Positions 29,465-38,571 are shown, counted from the stretch's first letter. The stretch: 64,000 nt of DNA from Dietzia sp. JS16-p6b (GCF_003052165.1 NZ_CP024869.1:2452001-2516000); one strand, 5' to 3'. Notes: generated by a model from the sequence alone, not told the origin. Translations and numbers: made by a program.

Positions 29465-30852
29465 CTCGGGGGACGGTCGCTTCCGGGGATGGTCATGCGC
29501 ACCTCGGTGCCCCCGCCGTCCGCGTCGTGGATCTCGACGGTCCCCCCGTGCCTGGTGACCACCTGACGGACGATCGCCAGCCCGAGCCCGGAACCCGGCA
29601 TCGCGCGCGCCTCCCGCGAACGGTGGAACCGCTCGAAGACCAGCTCCTTGTCCGCTTCGGGGATCCCAGGCCCCTGGTCGGCGACGGTCAACTCCACCAC
29701 CGACTCCGACACCGGGTTCATCCGAACCGTCACCGTTCCCCCGGTGGGGCTCCACTTGGCCGCGTTGTCGCAGATGTTCAGGACCGCACGCTCGATCCCC
29801 GCACTGTCACCGAACGAGTACCAGGGCGCCAGCTCCACGTCGAAGTGCACGTCGTGACGTCGCCGTCGGACCCGCTCGAGGGCCCGCTCCACCGCCTCCG
29901 ACACCGCGACCGGTTCCAGTTCGACGTCCCCGGAATCCTCGCGGGCGAGTTCGACCAGGTCCCCGACGAGCTGGGTGAGTTCAGAGATCTGACCGACCAC
30001 GTCGACCTCGAGCGCCCCCCTGTCGGCGTCCGGGATGGTCGGCGCCCCCGGCCTGCTCGCGGCGATCAACAGTTCCACGTTCGTGCGCAGGCTGGTCAGG
30101 GGCGTCTTGAGCTCGTGACCGGCGTCGGCCACGAGCCTCGATTGTCGCTCCCTGCTCTCCCCCAGCGCGACGAGCATCTGGTTGAAACTCGCGGTGAGTC
30201 GAGCGATCTCGTCATCCCCCGCGACCGGGATGGGCCGCAGGTCATCGGTCCGTGCGATCCTCTCCACCGCCCGGGTCAACCGGGCGACCGGGGCCAGACC
30301 CGTGCGCCCGACCGCCGTCCCGGCCACCGCCGCCAGCGCGATGCCGGCCGCGCCCACCAGGGTCAGGACTATCGCAAGGCGGTTCAGCGCCGCCCTGGTG
30401 GGGCTCAGATCCTGCGCGAGGATGAGGGTCGAGCCGTCCCGGACCCCCACGGCATAGATCTGCTTTCCCCCGGCCGTCCGCAGGCTCGAGTCGGTCTCGC
30501 CCCGCACCACCGCGATCTCCGGGCCACCGATCTGGAACGGTTCGCCGGCGGCTGTCCGCACACCGGAGGGGGCGACGATCTGAGCGTCCAGGTTGGGGTT
30601 GAAGGCCCTCAGCGCGATGAGGGTGCTGCGTGACTGCAGTGCGAACTCCGAGGCAAGCTGACTGTTGACGAGCTGATCCGCCTGTTGCTGGAGCCGGTTG
30701 TTGACCTCGCTGTACATGGACCCGGACACGACGAAGTACGCCGCGACGGCCATCAACGCCACCGCGACGCCCACCGAACTCGCCGCCAACAGGGTGACCC
30801 GCTGGTGCAGGGAGATCGGCGTGGAGGACCACCCCACCGTGCGGGCTGGCAC
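29461..30852 (-). CDS. mprB: Sensor histidine kinase MprB
   Basis: A 463-residue membrane kinase. Membrane segments are at about 22-44 and 160-182 and enclose an extracytoplasmic sensor region. A HAMP linker follows, then the HisKA box with phospho-acceptor His246 (GHELKTPL), N-box NICDNAAKWSP, and G-boxes DQGPGIPE and GSGLGLAI. The GTG start overlaps the mprA stop (TAGTG), so the pair is translationally coupled. In mycobacteria this pair senses envelope stress. Confidence 0.93.
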   Translation of the reverse strand: MPARTVGWSSTPISLHQRVTLLAASSVGVAVALMAVAAYFVVSGSMYSEVNNRLQQQADQLVNSQLASEFALQSRSTLIALRAFNPNLDAQIVAPSGVRTAAGEPFQIGGPEIAVVRGETDSSLRTAGGKQIYAVGVRDGSTLILAQDLSPTRAALNRLAIVLTLVGAAGIALAAVAGTAVGRTGLAPVARLTRAVERIARTDDLRPIPVAGDDEIARLTASFNQMLVALGESRERQSRLVADAGHELKTPLTSLRTNVELLIAASRPGAPTIPDADRGALEVDVVGQISELTQLVGDLVELAREDSGDVELEPVAVSEAVERALERVRRRRHDVHFDVELAPWYSFGDSAGIERAVLNICDNAAKWSPTGGTVTVRMNPVSESVVELTVADQGPGIPEADKELVFERFHRSREARAMPGSGLGLAIVRQVVTRHGGTVEIHDADGGGTEVRMTIPGSDRPPS

Positions 30853-31535
30853 TACGGCGTCTCGCGCAACACGTACCCCACGCCCCGCACGGTGTGGATC
30901 AGCCGGCTCTCCCCCTCGCCCTCGGTCTTGCGGCGCAGGTATCCGATGTAGACCTCGAGCGCGTTCCCCGAGGTGGGGAAGTCATAACCCCACACCTCCT
31001 CGAGGATGTGACTCCGGGTGAGGACCCGGCGGGGATGGTGCAGGAGCAGTTCGAGCAGCGAGAACTCGGTGCGCGTCAACTGGATCCGGCGGTCGCCCCG
31101 GCTGACCTCACGCGTCGCCAGGTCCATCCGCAGGTCCTCGAACTCCAGCACCTCGTCGACGTCCTCGGCCTCGGGGCCCCGACGGCGGAGCAGCGCCCGG
31201 AGCCGGGCCAGGAGTTCTTCCAGGGCGAAGGGCTTGGGCAGGTAGTCGTCGGCGCCCGCGTCCAGCCCCGCCACCCGCTCGGACACCGCGTCGCGCGCGG
31301 TCAACATCAGCACCGGGAGATCGTCCCCGCGGCTCCGGAGTATCCGGCAGACCTCGAGACCGTCCCGCCGGGGCATCATGACGTCGAGGATCACCGCGTC
31401 CGGACGGTTCGTGTCGAGTCGCTCGACCGCCTCGACACCGTCCCCCGCGAGCTCCACCGCGTAACCGTTGAACGTGAGGGAGCGGCGCAGGGACTCACGC
31501 ACGGCCTGGTCGTCGTCCACAACGAGGATCTTCAT
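30852..31535 (-). CDS. mprA: OmpR-family response regulator MprA
   Basis: A 227-residue regulator: receiver domain with phospho-acceptor Asp51 (VILDVMMP) and acidic DDD at 7-9, conserved Lys in LPKPF, then a winged-helix DNA-binding domain ([15 protein letters not shown]...[10 protein letters not shown]). The start was set at ATG 31535; ATG 31556 is an alternative. It heads the mprA-mprB-pepD-moaB2 operon, and repeats upstream suggest self-regulation. Confidence 0.93.
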   Translation of the reverse strand: MKILVVDDDQAVRESLRRSLTFNGYAVELAGDGVEAVERLDTNRPDAVILDVMMPRRDGLEVCRILRSRGDDLPVLMLTARDAVSERVAGLDAGADDYLPKPFALEELLARLRALLRRRGPEAEDVDEVLEFEDLRMDLATREVSRGDRRIQLTRTEFSLLELLLHHPRRVLTRSHILEEVWGYDFPTSGNALEVYIGYLRRKTEGEGESRLIHTVRGVGYVLRETP

Positions 31536-31558
31536 ACGGGGAAGTCTCTCCCACATCC

Positions 31559-31576
31559 CTGAACCACGGCTGAGGA
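31559..31576. promoter_or_regulatory. Direct repeats upstream of mprA
   Basis: CTGAACC (from 31559) and CTGAGGA (from 31570) are offset by 11 bases. A third CTGAACA lies at 31601-31607. The same CTGAACC unit occurs, inverted, in front of pepD, which supports a shared MprA site. Confidence 0.4.
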
Positions 31577-31621
31577 ACACCGCGACCGACGCGCATCGCG
31601 CTGAACATCCGCGGACGCCGA

Positions 31622-31658
31622 CGAGCCCGGCGGGTCCGGGAGGGACCCGCCGGGCTCG
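31622..31658 (-). terminator. Strong hairpin terminating the rpmE2-rpmF operon
   Basis: CGAGCCCGGCGGGTCC and GGACCCGCCGGGCTCG are perfect 16-base complementary arms around a five-base loop. It lies 55 bases after the rpmF stop and before mprA. No U-tract follows. It is the longest perfect stem found in the window. Confidence 0.75.
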
Positions 31659-31712
31659 AGACCGGGCGTGTGCGAGCGGCGCGCGGGCGCCGCCGGGCTC
31701 AGTCGACCGGGG

Positions 31713-31883
31713 TCAGCGGTCGAGGTCGATCAGGCCGAGCTTGGCGGCCTTGACCAGGCGGCGCGGCAGCACCACGGGGCGGCCGTCGACCTTGGTCTCC
31801 TGGAGGGCCGGGTTCTCGGCCTTCCACTGCGAGCGGCGGGAATGGGTGTTGGCGCGCGAGAGGCGACGCTTCGGAACTGCCAT
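31713..31883 (-). CDS. rpmF: 50S ribosomal protein L32
   Basis: A 56-residue L32 starting [20 protein letters not shown]. It has no cysteine, so it lacks the zinc ribbon found in many L32 proteins. ATG 31883 was chosen because the family N-terminus begins there; a longer frame upstream is not conserved. It follows rpmE2 by 65 bases. Confidence 0.93.
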   Translation of the reverse strand: MAVPKRRLSRANTHSRRSQWKAENPALQETKVDGRPVVLPRRLVKAAKLGLIDLDR

Positions 31884-31948
31884 GACTGTTACGTCCTCTT
31901 GGGTCTCGGGTGTGTGAGAGGGCCGGCGGCACACCGCCGGCCCACGGC

Positions 31949-32209
31949 TCACTTGGTGCGACGGGCGCGGTTGCCGTAACGGCGCTGGAACTTCTCGACA
32001 CGGCCGGCCGTGTCCATGACGCGCTGCGCGCCGGTCCAGAACGGGTGCGACTCACTGGTCACGTCGACCACGATGAGCGGGTAGGAGTTGCCGTCCTCCC
32101 ACTCGACGGTCCGCTCGCTCTTGGCGGTGGAGCGGGTGAGGAACTTGGTGCCCGTGCCCGAGTCCTGGAAGACCACCGGGTGGTAGTCGGGGTGGATGTC
32201 GTTCTTCAT
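31949..32209 (-). CDS. rpmE2: 50S ribosomal protein L31 type B
   Basis: An 86-residue L31 of the zinc-independent type [45 protein letters not shown]. There are no cysteines. Type B copies are often made under zinc limitation to free zinc from ribosomes (family knowledge). It heads a two-gene operon with rpmF, divergent from rpmB. Confidence 0.95.
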   Translation of the reverse strand: MKNDIHPDYHPVVFQDSGTGTKFLTRSTAKSERTVEWEDGNSYPLIVVDVTSESHPFWTGAQRVMDTAGRVEKFQRRYGNRARRTK

Positions 32210-32321
32210 ACTGGATCCCTCTAGCTCGGTAGAAGTCTTGGGTCTGGCGCCCGCCCCGTCAGGGACGCGCGAGTGCCAGTGGCCGAACCGGGGATCCCGG
32301 TATCAGCACACGCATCGGTAG

Positions 32322-32351
32322 ATCGTACCCGTACGATGACCGGGTACCCAA
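32322..32351 (-). promoter_or_regulatory. Predicted rpmE2 promoter with overlapping palindrome
   Basis: TTGGGT (32351-32346) and TACGAT (32327-32322) on the minus strand are 18 bases apart. ATCGTAC-CC-GTACGAT (32322-32337) is a perfect palindrome that covers the -10 and part of the spacer, so it may be an operator. Confidence 0.45.
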
Positions 32352-32395
32352 TTCGCGCGCCTCGCCCGCCCGCTCCACCGGCGCTGACGTGCTGA

Positions 32396-32425
32396 TTACC
32401 GTTTCGCGCGGTCGGGCCGTAAACT
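32396..32425 (+). promoter_or_regulatory. Predicted rpmB operon promoter
   Basis: TTACCG (32396-32401) and TAAACT (32420-32425) are 18 bases apart. The start near 32432 would give a leader of about 135 bases. Confidence 0.45.
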
Positions 32426-32567
32426 AGACCATCGCTGTTGTCTGCACGTTTGCTATCGCCTCTCCCGGTGCCCGCGACGTGACGGTCCACTGCTGCTCGG
32501 CGCAGGCCGGCTCCCAGTTGCGACCCTCACGCGCCACCGTACGAGGAGGCGGAAGGAGAACCACGCC

Positions 32568-32804
32568 ATGTCGGCGCATTGCCAGGTAACGGGACGGAAG
32601 CCGGGTTTCGGCAAGTCCGTCTCGCACTCACACCGCAGGACCAACCGTCGCTGGAACCCGAACATCCAGCGTCGTAGCTACTTCCTGCCCTCCGAGGGAC
32701 GTCGCGTCACGTTGACCGTCTCCACCAAGGGCATCAAGACCATCGACCGCGATGGCATCGAGGCCGTCGTGGCCCGAATCCGCGCCCGTGGGGAGAAGAT
32801 CTGA
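32568..32804 (+). CDS. rpmB: 50S ribosomal protein L28
   Basis: A 78-residue L28 that starts [29 protein letters not shown]. It has one cysteine only, so it is the form without the zinc-binding set, close to M. tuberculosis RpmB2, whose operon is Zur-controlled. AAGGAG precedes the ATG. First gene of rpmB-rpmG-rpsN-rpsR. Confidence 0.95.
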   Translation: MSAHCQVTGRKPGFGKSVSHSHRRTNRRWNPNIQRRSYFLPSEGRRVTLTVSTKGIKTIDRDGIEAVVARIRARGEKI

Positions 32805-32805
32805 G

Positions 32806-32970
32806 ATGGCCCGTAACGACGTTCGACCCATCATCAAGCTCAAGTCCACGGCCGGTACCGGGTTCACCTACGTGACCCGTAAGAACCGCCGCAACAACCC
32901 GGACCGCATCGTCCTCAAGAAGTTCGACCCGGTCGTCCGCAAGCACGTCGAATTCCGAGAGGAGCGCTGA
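32806..32970 (+). CDS. rpmG: 50S ribosomal protein L33
   Basis: A 54-residue L33 ([34 protein letters not shown]). It lacks the two CxxC pairs of zinc-binding L33. It begins one base after the rpmB stop codon and ends three bases before rpsN. Confidence 0.95.
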   Translation: MARNDVRPIIKLKSTAGTGFTYVTRKNRRNNPDRIVLKKFDPVVRKHVEFREER

Positions 32971-32973
32971 CCC

Positions 32974-33279
32974 GTGGCCAAGAAGTCAAAGATCGCGCGT
33001 AACGAGCAGCGCAAGGCCAAGGTGGCCCGGTTCGCCGAGCGGCGCGCCGAGCTCAAGGCGATCATCAAGAACCCCGAGAGCACGGACGAGGCGCGCATGG
33101 ACGCCCAGACCGCGCTCAACAAGATGCCGCGTGACGCCTCGCCCGTGCGGGTGCGTAACCGCGACGTCGCCGACGGCCGCCCGCGCGGCTACCTCCGCAA
33201 GTTCGGTCTCTCCCGCGTCCGGATGCGCGAGATGGCCCACCGTGGCGAGCTGCCCGGTGTCACGAAGTCGAGTTGGTGA
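32974..33279 (+). CDS. rpsN: 30S ribosomal protein S14, long form
   Basis: A 101-residue S14 of the long, zinc-free class: [15 protein letters not shown] at the start, then [33 protein letters not shown]. The CxxC pairs of the short S14 are absent. GTG start at 32974, preceded by AGAGGAG inside rpmG. Confidence 0.95.
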   Translation: MAKKSKIARNEQRKAKVARFAERRAELKAIIKNPESTDEARMDAQTALNKMPRDASPVRVRNRDVADGRPRGYLRKFGLSRVRMREMAHRGELPGVTKSSW

Positions 33280-33289
33280 GTAGGTAATC

Positions 33290-33547
33290 ATGGCAAAAGC
33301 GCGTAGCACCCCGTCCAAGAAGGTCCGTGCCCAGGAGGGTCGTCGCCCCAAGAAGAACCCGTTGAAGGTCGCGGGTATCGAGACGGTCGACTACAAGGAC
33401 GTCAACACCCTCCGCACGTTCATCTCCGACCGCGGCAAGATCCGTTCGCGCCGCGTCACCGGCCTCACGCCGCAGCAGCAGCGGCAGGTCGCCGTCGCGG
33501 TCAAGAACGCCCGCGAGATGGCTCTGCTCCCGTTCACCAGCCGCTGA
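33290..33547 (+). CDS. rpsR: 30S ribosomal protein S18
   Basis: An 85-residue S18 ([38 protein letters not shown]). The cysteines of some S18 copies are absent. Last gene of the operon; a two-tier hairpin follows at 33624. Confidence 0.95.
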   Translation: MAKARSTPSKKVRAQEGRRPKKNPLKVAGIETVDYKDVNTLRTFISDRGKIRSRRVTGLTPQQQRQVAVAVKNAREMALLPFTSR

Positions 33548-33623
33548 GCCACCGCTCGGCGCGGTCGAACCGCACCGCACGTCCCGCCCGCGGCAGCTAG
33601 CCGCCGACTCGGACAACAGCAAC

Positions 33624-33672
33624 CCGATCGGGGTCGCGCCTCCTGGTTTCAGGAGTGCACGGCCCCGATCGG
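33624..33672 (+). terminator. Two-tier hairpin after rpsR
   Basis: An outer perfect 10-base stem (CCGATCGGGG/CCCCGATCGG) encloses an inner six-base stem (CTCCTG/CAGGAG) with a GTTT loop. It lies 77 bases after rpsR and 38 bases before the next start, so it may both end the rpm operon and shape the leader of the AEC gene. Confidence 0.6.
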
Positions 33673-33710
33673 CGTTATCGCTCCCCCTCCCCGACCCTCA
33701 GGAGTCCGCA

Positions 33711-34652
33711 GTGGCCGGCGTCCTCAACGGCTTCGCCGTGATCGTCGCGCTCGTCGCGCTCGGGTGGCTCCTCGCCCGTTCACGGGTCCTCGGCAGCGAC
33801 GCGCGGTTGGTGCTCAACCGACTCGTGTTCTTCGTCGCCACCCCGGCCCTGCTGTTCGACGCGCTCGCACGGACCACGCTCGACCAGGTCTTCACGGGAG
33901 TCTTCGTGGTGTCCGCCGGTACGGCGATCGTGATGGCGGTCGCGTACGTGCTCGTCGCGAAGGTGTGGCTGCGGCGCCCGACCGCCGACCTCGCGGTCGG
34001 GGCCCTGTCCGCGAGCTACGTCAACTCCGCCAACCTCGGCATCCCCATCGCCGTCTACGTCCTGGGGGACTTCGGGTTCGTCATGCCGCTCCTGCTGTTC
34101 CAGGTGGCGGTACTGCAGCCGATCGCGATCGCCGTGCTCGAGCGTGCCGCCCGCGCGGAGGGCACGACCGACGGGGGTGGGGGTGCGTTCGCCTCCGCGC
34201 TCCAGGCGGCCCGGACCCCCCTGGTCCTGGCCGCGCTCGCCGGGGTGGTGGTGGCCGCCCTCCCGTGGTCACCGCCCGAACGCCTCCTCGAACCCGTCCA
34301 CCTGGTCGGCCAGATCTCGGTCCCCGGCGCTCTCCTCGTCTTCGGAATGTCCCTCTACGGCGTGAAGGTGCTCGAGGCCGGGGCCTCACCCCGACGGGAG
34401 ATCGCGCTGGCGAGCGGACTGAAACTGGTGGCCCACCCACTCCTGGCGTATGCCGTCGGCAGCGGTCTCATGGGGATGCGGGGTCACGAGTTGCTCACCG
34501 TCGTCGTCGCGGCGGCCCTGCCCACCGCGCAGAACGTCCTCGTGGTGGCCACCCGGTACGGCCACGGGACACTGCTCGCCCGCGACTCGGCGGTCCTCAC
34601 CACCCTCGGGTCGCTCCCCGTACTGCTGCTGGTGTCCGCGCTGCTGGCCTGA
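33711..34652 (+). CDS. AEC family transporter (auxin efflux carrier type)
   Basis: A 313-residue membrane protein with about ten segments in two halves. The family motif around SASYVNSANLGIPIAVYVLGD (first-half pseudo-inverted break) and ALPTAQNVLVVATRYG (second half) is clear. Members export organic acids, auxins or malonate. AGGAG precedes GTG 33711. No operon partner; convergent with the CPBP gene. Substrate unknown. Confidence 0.88.
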   Translation: MAGVLNGFAVIVALVALGWLLARSRVLGSDARLVLNRLVFFVATPALLFDALARTTLDQVFTGVFVVSAGTAIVMAVAYVLVAKVWLRRPTADLAVGALSASYVNSANLGIPIAVYVLGDFGFVMPLLLFQVAVLQPIAIAVLERAARAEGTTDGGGGAFASALQAARTPLVLAALAGVVVAALPWSPPERLLEPVHLVGQISVPGALLVFGMSLYGVKVLEAGASPRREIALASGLKLVAHPLLAYAVGSGLMGMRGHELLTVVVAAALPTAQNVLVVATRYGHGTLLARDSAVLTTLGSLPVLLLVSALLA

Positions 34653-34661
34653 GCGCGCCAC

Positions 34662-35324
34662 TCAGGTGGCGCCCGCCGCCACGATGCCGGCGAACACGAC
34701 CGCGTTGTTGACCCCATGGAGCACGATCCCCGGGACGATCGACCGGTACCACTGCGCCATCACGCACAGGGAGATCCCCACGACCAGCAGATACGGCAGG
34801 GCGGGCGGGATCAGGTGCACGGCGGCGAAAATCGTCCCCGCGAGCGCGATCCCCGGGACGGCCCGGAACCTCGCGCGCAGTGCGGGCAGGACGATCCCCC
34901 GGAACACCACCTCCTCGGCCACGGGGACGAGCACCGCCACGGCGAGCACCCCCAGCACCACGAACACGGGCCCACCCGTGGCGAGGTCCTCGAGCCCTGC
35001 CTCGGACCCCTCCTGCCCGGCCCCCAGCGGGAGCAGCACGATCATGGATGCGACGACCCCGGCGACCATCACGGCCGGGATCTGCCACAGCAGGTGTACC
35101 GGTGACCGCTCGGGTGCGCGGAGCCCCACATCGGCCCAGCGCAACCCGCGTCGGCGGAGCAGGTGCACCCACACCGCGACCAGCGCCGCCACCGCCGTGC
35201 CGCCGAGCACCACGAGAGCGAGCAGGGCGGTGTCGGGCGGCGGGCTACCGACGGTGCTCGCGACGAGGAGTCCGAGGAGGACGACGACGACGAGTCCGAC
35301 CACATACCCCACAACCCAGGCCAA
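34662..35324 (-). CDS. CPBP family intramembrane glutamic endopeptidase
   Basis: A 220-residue membrane protein with about seven segments. The Abi/CPBP catalytic motifs are present: AEEVVFRG (EExxxR), FAAVHL (FxxxH) and HGVNNAV (HxxxN). Homologues include prenyl-protein proteases and bacteriocin self-immunity proteins. The start is uncertain. TTG 35324 is the first usual start codon in frame, but it has no ribosome binding site. The frame stays open upstream to a GAGGAG with only GTA/ATC at start distance, so the true N-terminus may be about 26 residues longer. Confidence 0.8.
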   Translation of the reverse strand: MAWVVGYVVGLVVVVLLGLLVASTVGSPPPDTALLALVVLGGTAVAALVAVWVHLLRRRGLRWADVGLRAPERSPVHLLWQIPAVMVAGVVASMIVLLPLGAGQEGSEAGLEDLATGGPVFVVLGVLAVAVLVPVAEEVVFRGIVLPALRARFRAVPGIALAGTIFAAVHLIPPALPYLLVVGISLCVMAQWYRSIVPGIVLHGVNNAVVFAGIVAAGAT

Positions 35325-35412
35325 CGCCGAGAGCGCCGCCCGACCACGGACCGGTGTGGTCCAGAGTCCGGCGGCGCGTGCGGGCGGTGGGGTGATTACC
35401 GCAGCTCCTCGA

Positions 35413-36084
35413 TCACGACAGGGCCTCGGCCACCCGGTACGGGGCTGCCGTGGCGGCGGCGACCTGATCGAGGGTCACCCCGTCGACCAGCTCGATCAGG
35501 GTGAGCCCGTCGGAGTCGCGGTCGAAGACCCCCAGTTCGGTGATGATCCGGTCCACGCACCCCAGACCGGTGAGTGGGAGGGAGATCTCCGGGACGATCT
35601 TCGACGAGCCGTTCTTGGCCAGCTGGTCCATCACCACGACGATGCGGCGGGCGCCCACCACGAGGTCCATCGCGCCGCCCATGCCCTTGACCATGGCCCC
35701 GGGCACCATCCAGTTGGCGATGTCGCCGGCCGGGTTGACCTCCATGGCGCCGAGTATCGCCACGTCGATCTTCCCCGAGCGGATCATGCCGAAGCTCATG
35801 GCCGAGTCGAAGATCGACGAGCCGGGCAGCGTGGTGACGGTCTCCTTGCCGGCGTTGATCAGGTCCGGATCGACATCGTCCGGATGCGGGTACGGCCCGA
35901 TCCCCAGCAGGCCGTTCTCCGACTGCAGGGTGACGTTGACGTCCTCAGGGACGTAGTTGGGTACCAGCGTCGGCAGACCGATCCCCAGGTTGACGTACTG
36001 GCCGTCCGAGAGCTCGAGGGCCGCGCGGGCGGCCATGGCCTTGCGGTCGCGACCGAGCCGGGCGGGCGTGCTGGAGGTGCTCAT
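35413..36084 (-). CDS. scoB: 3-oxoacid CoA-transferase subunit B
   Basis: The 223-residue beta subunit of succinyl-CoA:3-ketoacid CoA-transferase. The catalytic glutamate is Glu56 in LQSENGLLG, and [10 protein letters not shown] and [12 protein letters not shown] follow. The ATG overlaps the scoA stop codon (TGATG). It is the last gene of the acyl-CoA operon and activates acetoacetate to acetoacetyl-CoA. Confidence 0.95.
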   Translation of the reverse strand: MSTSSTPARLGRDRKAMAARAALELSDGQYVNLGIGLPTLVPNYVPEDVNVTLQSENGLLGIGPYPHPDDVDPDLINAGKETVTTLPGSSIFDSAMSFGMIRSGKIDVAILGAMEVNPAGDIANWMVPGAMVKGMGGAMDLVVGARRIVVVMDQLAKNGSSKIVPEISLPLTGLGCVDRIITELGVFDRDSDGLTLIELVDGVTLDQVAAATAAPYRVAEALS

Positions 36085-36860
36085 CAGCGCTGTCCTTCCG
36101 AAGGCGGGTTGGTGGTGGTCTTCTCGATCCACTTGGTCTGCTCCACCTGCTGCGGGGTGAGTTCGACCAGGCGGTGCACGAAGATGCCGGGCAGGTGGAT
36201 GTCGTCCGGGGCCAGTTCTCCGACCTCGACGATCTCCTCGGCCTCGACGATGCACACCCGACCGGCCATGGCGGCCAGCGGCGAGAAATTGCGGGCGGTG
36301 AGGTTGAACCTCAGGTTGCCGCTGCGGTCCGCGACCGCGGCCCGCACGAGCGAGAAGTCGGCCTCGATGGCCTGCTCGAGCACGTAGGTCTCGCCCCGGA
36401 TCTCCCGGGTCTCCTTGGGCGGGGAGGCCAGCGCGACCCCGCCCTCGGAGTCGTACTTCCACGGCATCCCGCCATCGGCCACGTAGGTCCCCACGCCGGT
36501 GCGCGTGTAGAACGCCCCGATCCCGGAGCCGCCGGCACGCATCCGCTCGGCGAGGGTGCCCTGCGGCGTCAGCTCGACCTCGAGCTCACCAGACAGGTAC
36601 TGCCGCGCGAACTCCTTGTTCTCGCCGACGTACGACGAGACGATGCGTCGCAGTTTGCCGGTCTCCAGGAGCATGCCGAGGCCCTTGCCGTCGACCCCGG
36701 CGTTGTTGGAGAAGACCTCGAAGTCCCCGACGTCGCGGGCCGCGAGTGCCTCGATGACGACCTGCGGGATCCCGCAGAGGCCGAAACCGCCGGCGGCGAT
36801 CGACGCCCCGTCCGGGATGTCCGCGACGGCCTGCTCCGCGGTCATGATCTTGCTGGACAT
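36084..36860 (-). CDS. scoA: 3-oxoacid CoA-transferase subunit A
   Basis: The 258-residue alpha subunit, with the CoA-binding [10 protein letters not shown] near residue 24-33 and the family blocks [11 protein letters not shown] and FYTRTGVGT. It works with the overlapping scoB product. It lies 25 bases after the fadD gene. Confidence 0.95.
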   Translation of the reverse strand: MSSKIMTAEQAVADIPDGASIAAGGFGLCGIPQVVIEALAARDVGDFEVFSNNAGVDGKGLGMLLETGKLRRIVSSYVGENKEFARQYLSGELEVELTPQGTLAERMRAGGSGIGAFYTRTGVGTYVADGGMPWKYDSEGGVALASPPKETREIRGETYVLEQAIEADFSLVRAAVADRSGNLRFNLTARNFSPLAAMAGRVCIVEAEEIVEVGELAPDDIHLPGIFVHRLVELTPQQVEQTKWIEKTTTNPPSEGQR

Positions 36861-36885
36861 ACTCGTCCTCCTTGAATGTGGGCGG

Positions 36886-38535
36886 TCAGGCGATGCCGAG
36901 GATCTCGATCGCCGTCTTGCGCATGTCGACCTTGCGGACCTTCCCGGTGACGGTCATGGGGAACTCGTCCACCACGTGGACGTACCTGGGGATCTTGTGA
37001 CGGGCCAGCTTGCCGGTCGCGAAGTCCCGGACCTCCTCGGCGGTCAGGTCGTCGCGTCCGGGCTTCAGCCGGATCCACGCCATCAGTTCCTCACCGTACT
37101 TCGGATCCGGGACCCCGATCACCTGGGCGTCGAGGATGTCGGGATGGGTGTAGAGGAACTCCTCGACCTCACGCGGGTAGATGTTCTCGCCCCCGCGGAT
37201 CACCATGTCCTTGATACGGCCGGTGATCCGCACGTAGCCGTCGGCGTCCATCTCCCCGATGTCCCCGGTGTGCATCCACCCGTCGGCGTCGAGCGCCTCT
37301 GCTGTCTTCTCCGGCTCGTTCCAGTACCCGATCATCACGCTGTAGCCCTTGGTGCAGAACTCCCCCGCCTCGCCGCGCGGCAGGGTCTCACCCGTCTCCG
37401 GGTCGATGATCTTGATCTCGAGGTGCTGACCGACCCGCCCCACGGTGGTGACGCGGCGATCCAGCGAGTCGTCGGCCCGGGTCTGTGTGGACACCGGGGA
37501 GGTCTCGGTCATGCCGTAGCAGATCGAGACCTCCTCCATGTTCATCCGGTCGATCACCTGACGCATGGTCGCCTCCGGACAGGGTGAGCCCGCCATGATG
37601 CCGGTCCGCAGGGAGGACAGGTCGTAGGAGTCGAAGTCCTCGAGCGCGAGCTCGGCGATGAACATCGTCGGCACGCCGTACAGGCTCGTGCACTTCTCCT
37701 GCGCCACCGCCCGCAACGAGGCCGCGGGGTCGAACGCCGGCGCGGGGATCACCATGCACGACCCGTGGGTGGTGCACGCGAGGTTGCCCATCACCATGCC
37801 GAAGCAGTGGTAGAAGGGCACCGGGATGCATACCCGGTCCACCTCGGAGTAGTTGATGGTCTCACCCACGAAGAACCCGTTGTTGAGGATGTTGGTGTGG
37901 GAGAGCGTGGCGCCCTTGGGGAAACCGGTCGTGCCCGAGGTGTACTGGATGTTGATGGGGTCGCCGGCGCCGAGACCGGCGCGGATCCCGGCCAGCTCGT
38001 CGGCGTCGGTGGGCCCCGACATCATGGACTCCCACTCCTCGTCGCCGAACAGCACCACCACCTCCAGGTCCGGGCAGCTCGGCTGGACCTGCGAGAGCAT
38101 GCCGGTGTAGTCCGAGTCCTTGAACTGGGGCGCCGCGACCACGGCCTTGATCCCGGCCTGCTTGAGCACGTACTCCAGCTCGTGGACGCGGTAGGAGGGG
38201 TTGATGTTGACCAGCACCGCCCCGATCTCGGCGGTGGCGTACTGGATCATCACCCACTCCCAGCGGTTGGGGGACCAGATCCCCACACGGTCGCCGGTCC
38301 GGATCCCGAGCCGGAGCAGGCCCGAGGCAAGGCGACGGACGTCGGCGTGGAACTCCGTGTAGGTCCACCGGAGTCCGGCCTGCACGTCGACGAGGGCGTC
38401 GCGGTCGCCGAAGCGCTCGACCGTGGCGGCCAGGTTGTCGGCGATCGTCTGCGTGAGCAGCGGGACGTCGGTGTCCCCACGGGTGTGGGAGAGTGCGGGG
38501 TCCAGTGGGGTGGAATCGAGATCGGTGGTGGTCAT
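36886..38535 (-). CDS. AMP-binding acyl-CoA synthetase (FadD35-like)
   Basis: A 549-residue ANL enzyme that makes acyl-CoA via acyl-AMP. The P-loop [16 protein letters not shown] is near 195-210. Then come [17 protein letters not shown], and [19 protein letters not shown]; the C-terminal catalytic lysine lies in TVTGKVRK. In M. tuberculosis the gene at this place is fadD35. Substrate is not shown; a medium or branched acid, or acetoacetate, is plausible from context. Confidence 0.92.
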   Translation of the reverse strand: MTTTDLDSTPLDPALSHTRGDTDVPLLTQTIADNLAATVERFGDRDALVDVQAGLRWTYTEFHADVRRLASGLLRLGIRTGDRVGIWSPNRWEWVMIQYATAEIGAVLVNINPSYRVHELEYVLKQAGIKAVVAAPQFKDSDYTGMLSQVQPSCPDLEVVVLFGDEEWESMMSGPTDADELAGIRAGLGAGDPINIQYTSGTTGFPKGATLSHTNILNNGFFVGETINYSEVDRVCIPVPFYHCFGMVMGNLACTTHGSCMVIPAPAFDPAASLRAVAQEKCTSLYGVPTMFIAELALEDFDSYDLSSLRTGIMAGSPCPEATMRQVIDRMNMEEVSICYGMTETSPVSTQTRADDSLDRRVTTVGRVGQHLEIKIIDPETGETLPRGEAGEFCTKGYSVMIGYWNEPEKTAEALDADGWMHTGDIGEMDADGYVRITGRIKDMVIRGGENIYPREVEEFLYTHPDILDAQVIGVPDPKYGEELMAWIRLKPGRDDLTAEEVRDFATGKLARHKIPRYVHVVDEFPMTVTGKVRKVDMRKTAIEILGIA

Positions 38536-38571
38536 CTCGGTACTCCTTGGCGGTCTGTCGGGTGGAGGGTC

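Larger units (their letters stand above)
32210..32567. other. Divergent control region of two ribosomal protein operons
   Basis: This 358-base gap carries a promoter for each direction, a palindrome on the rpmE2 promoter and two leaders of roughly 105-135 bases. The rpmE2 leader contains ACCGGG-GAT-CCCGGT (32287-32301), a six-base-pair hairpin. I looked for an actinobacterial Zur box (TGAAAA...TTTTCA type) and found no symmetric match. The closest is GCGAAACGGTAATCAGC on the minus strand over the rpmB -35, which is not palindromic. Confidence 0.6.

Noticed and set aside
32210-32567. Zur box before the rpmB operon
   Set aside because: No symmetric TGAAAA/TTTTCA-type site was found; the nearest string is not palindromic.
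34662-35324. Bacteriocin immunity or toxin system around the CPBP protease
   Set aside because: No small peptide gene, ABC exporter or maturation enzyme lies nearby.
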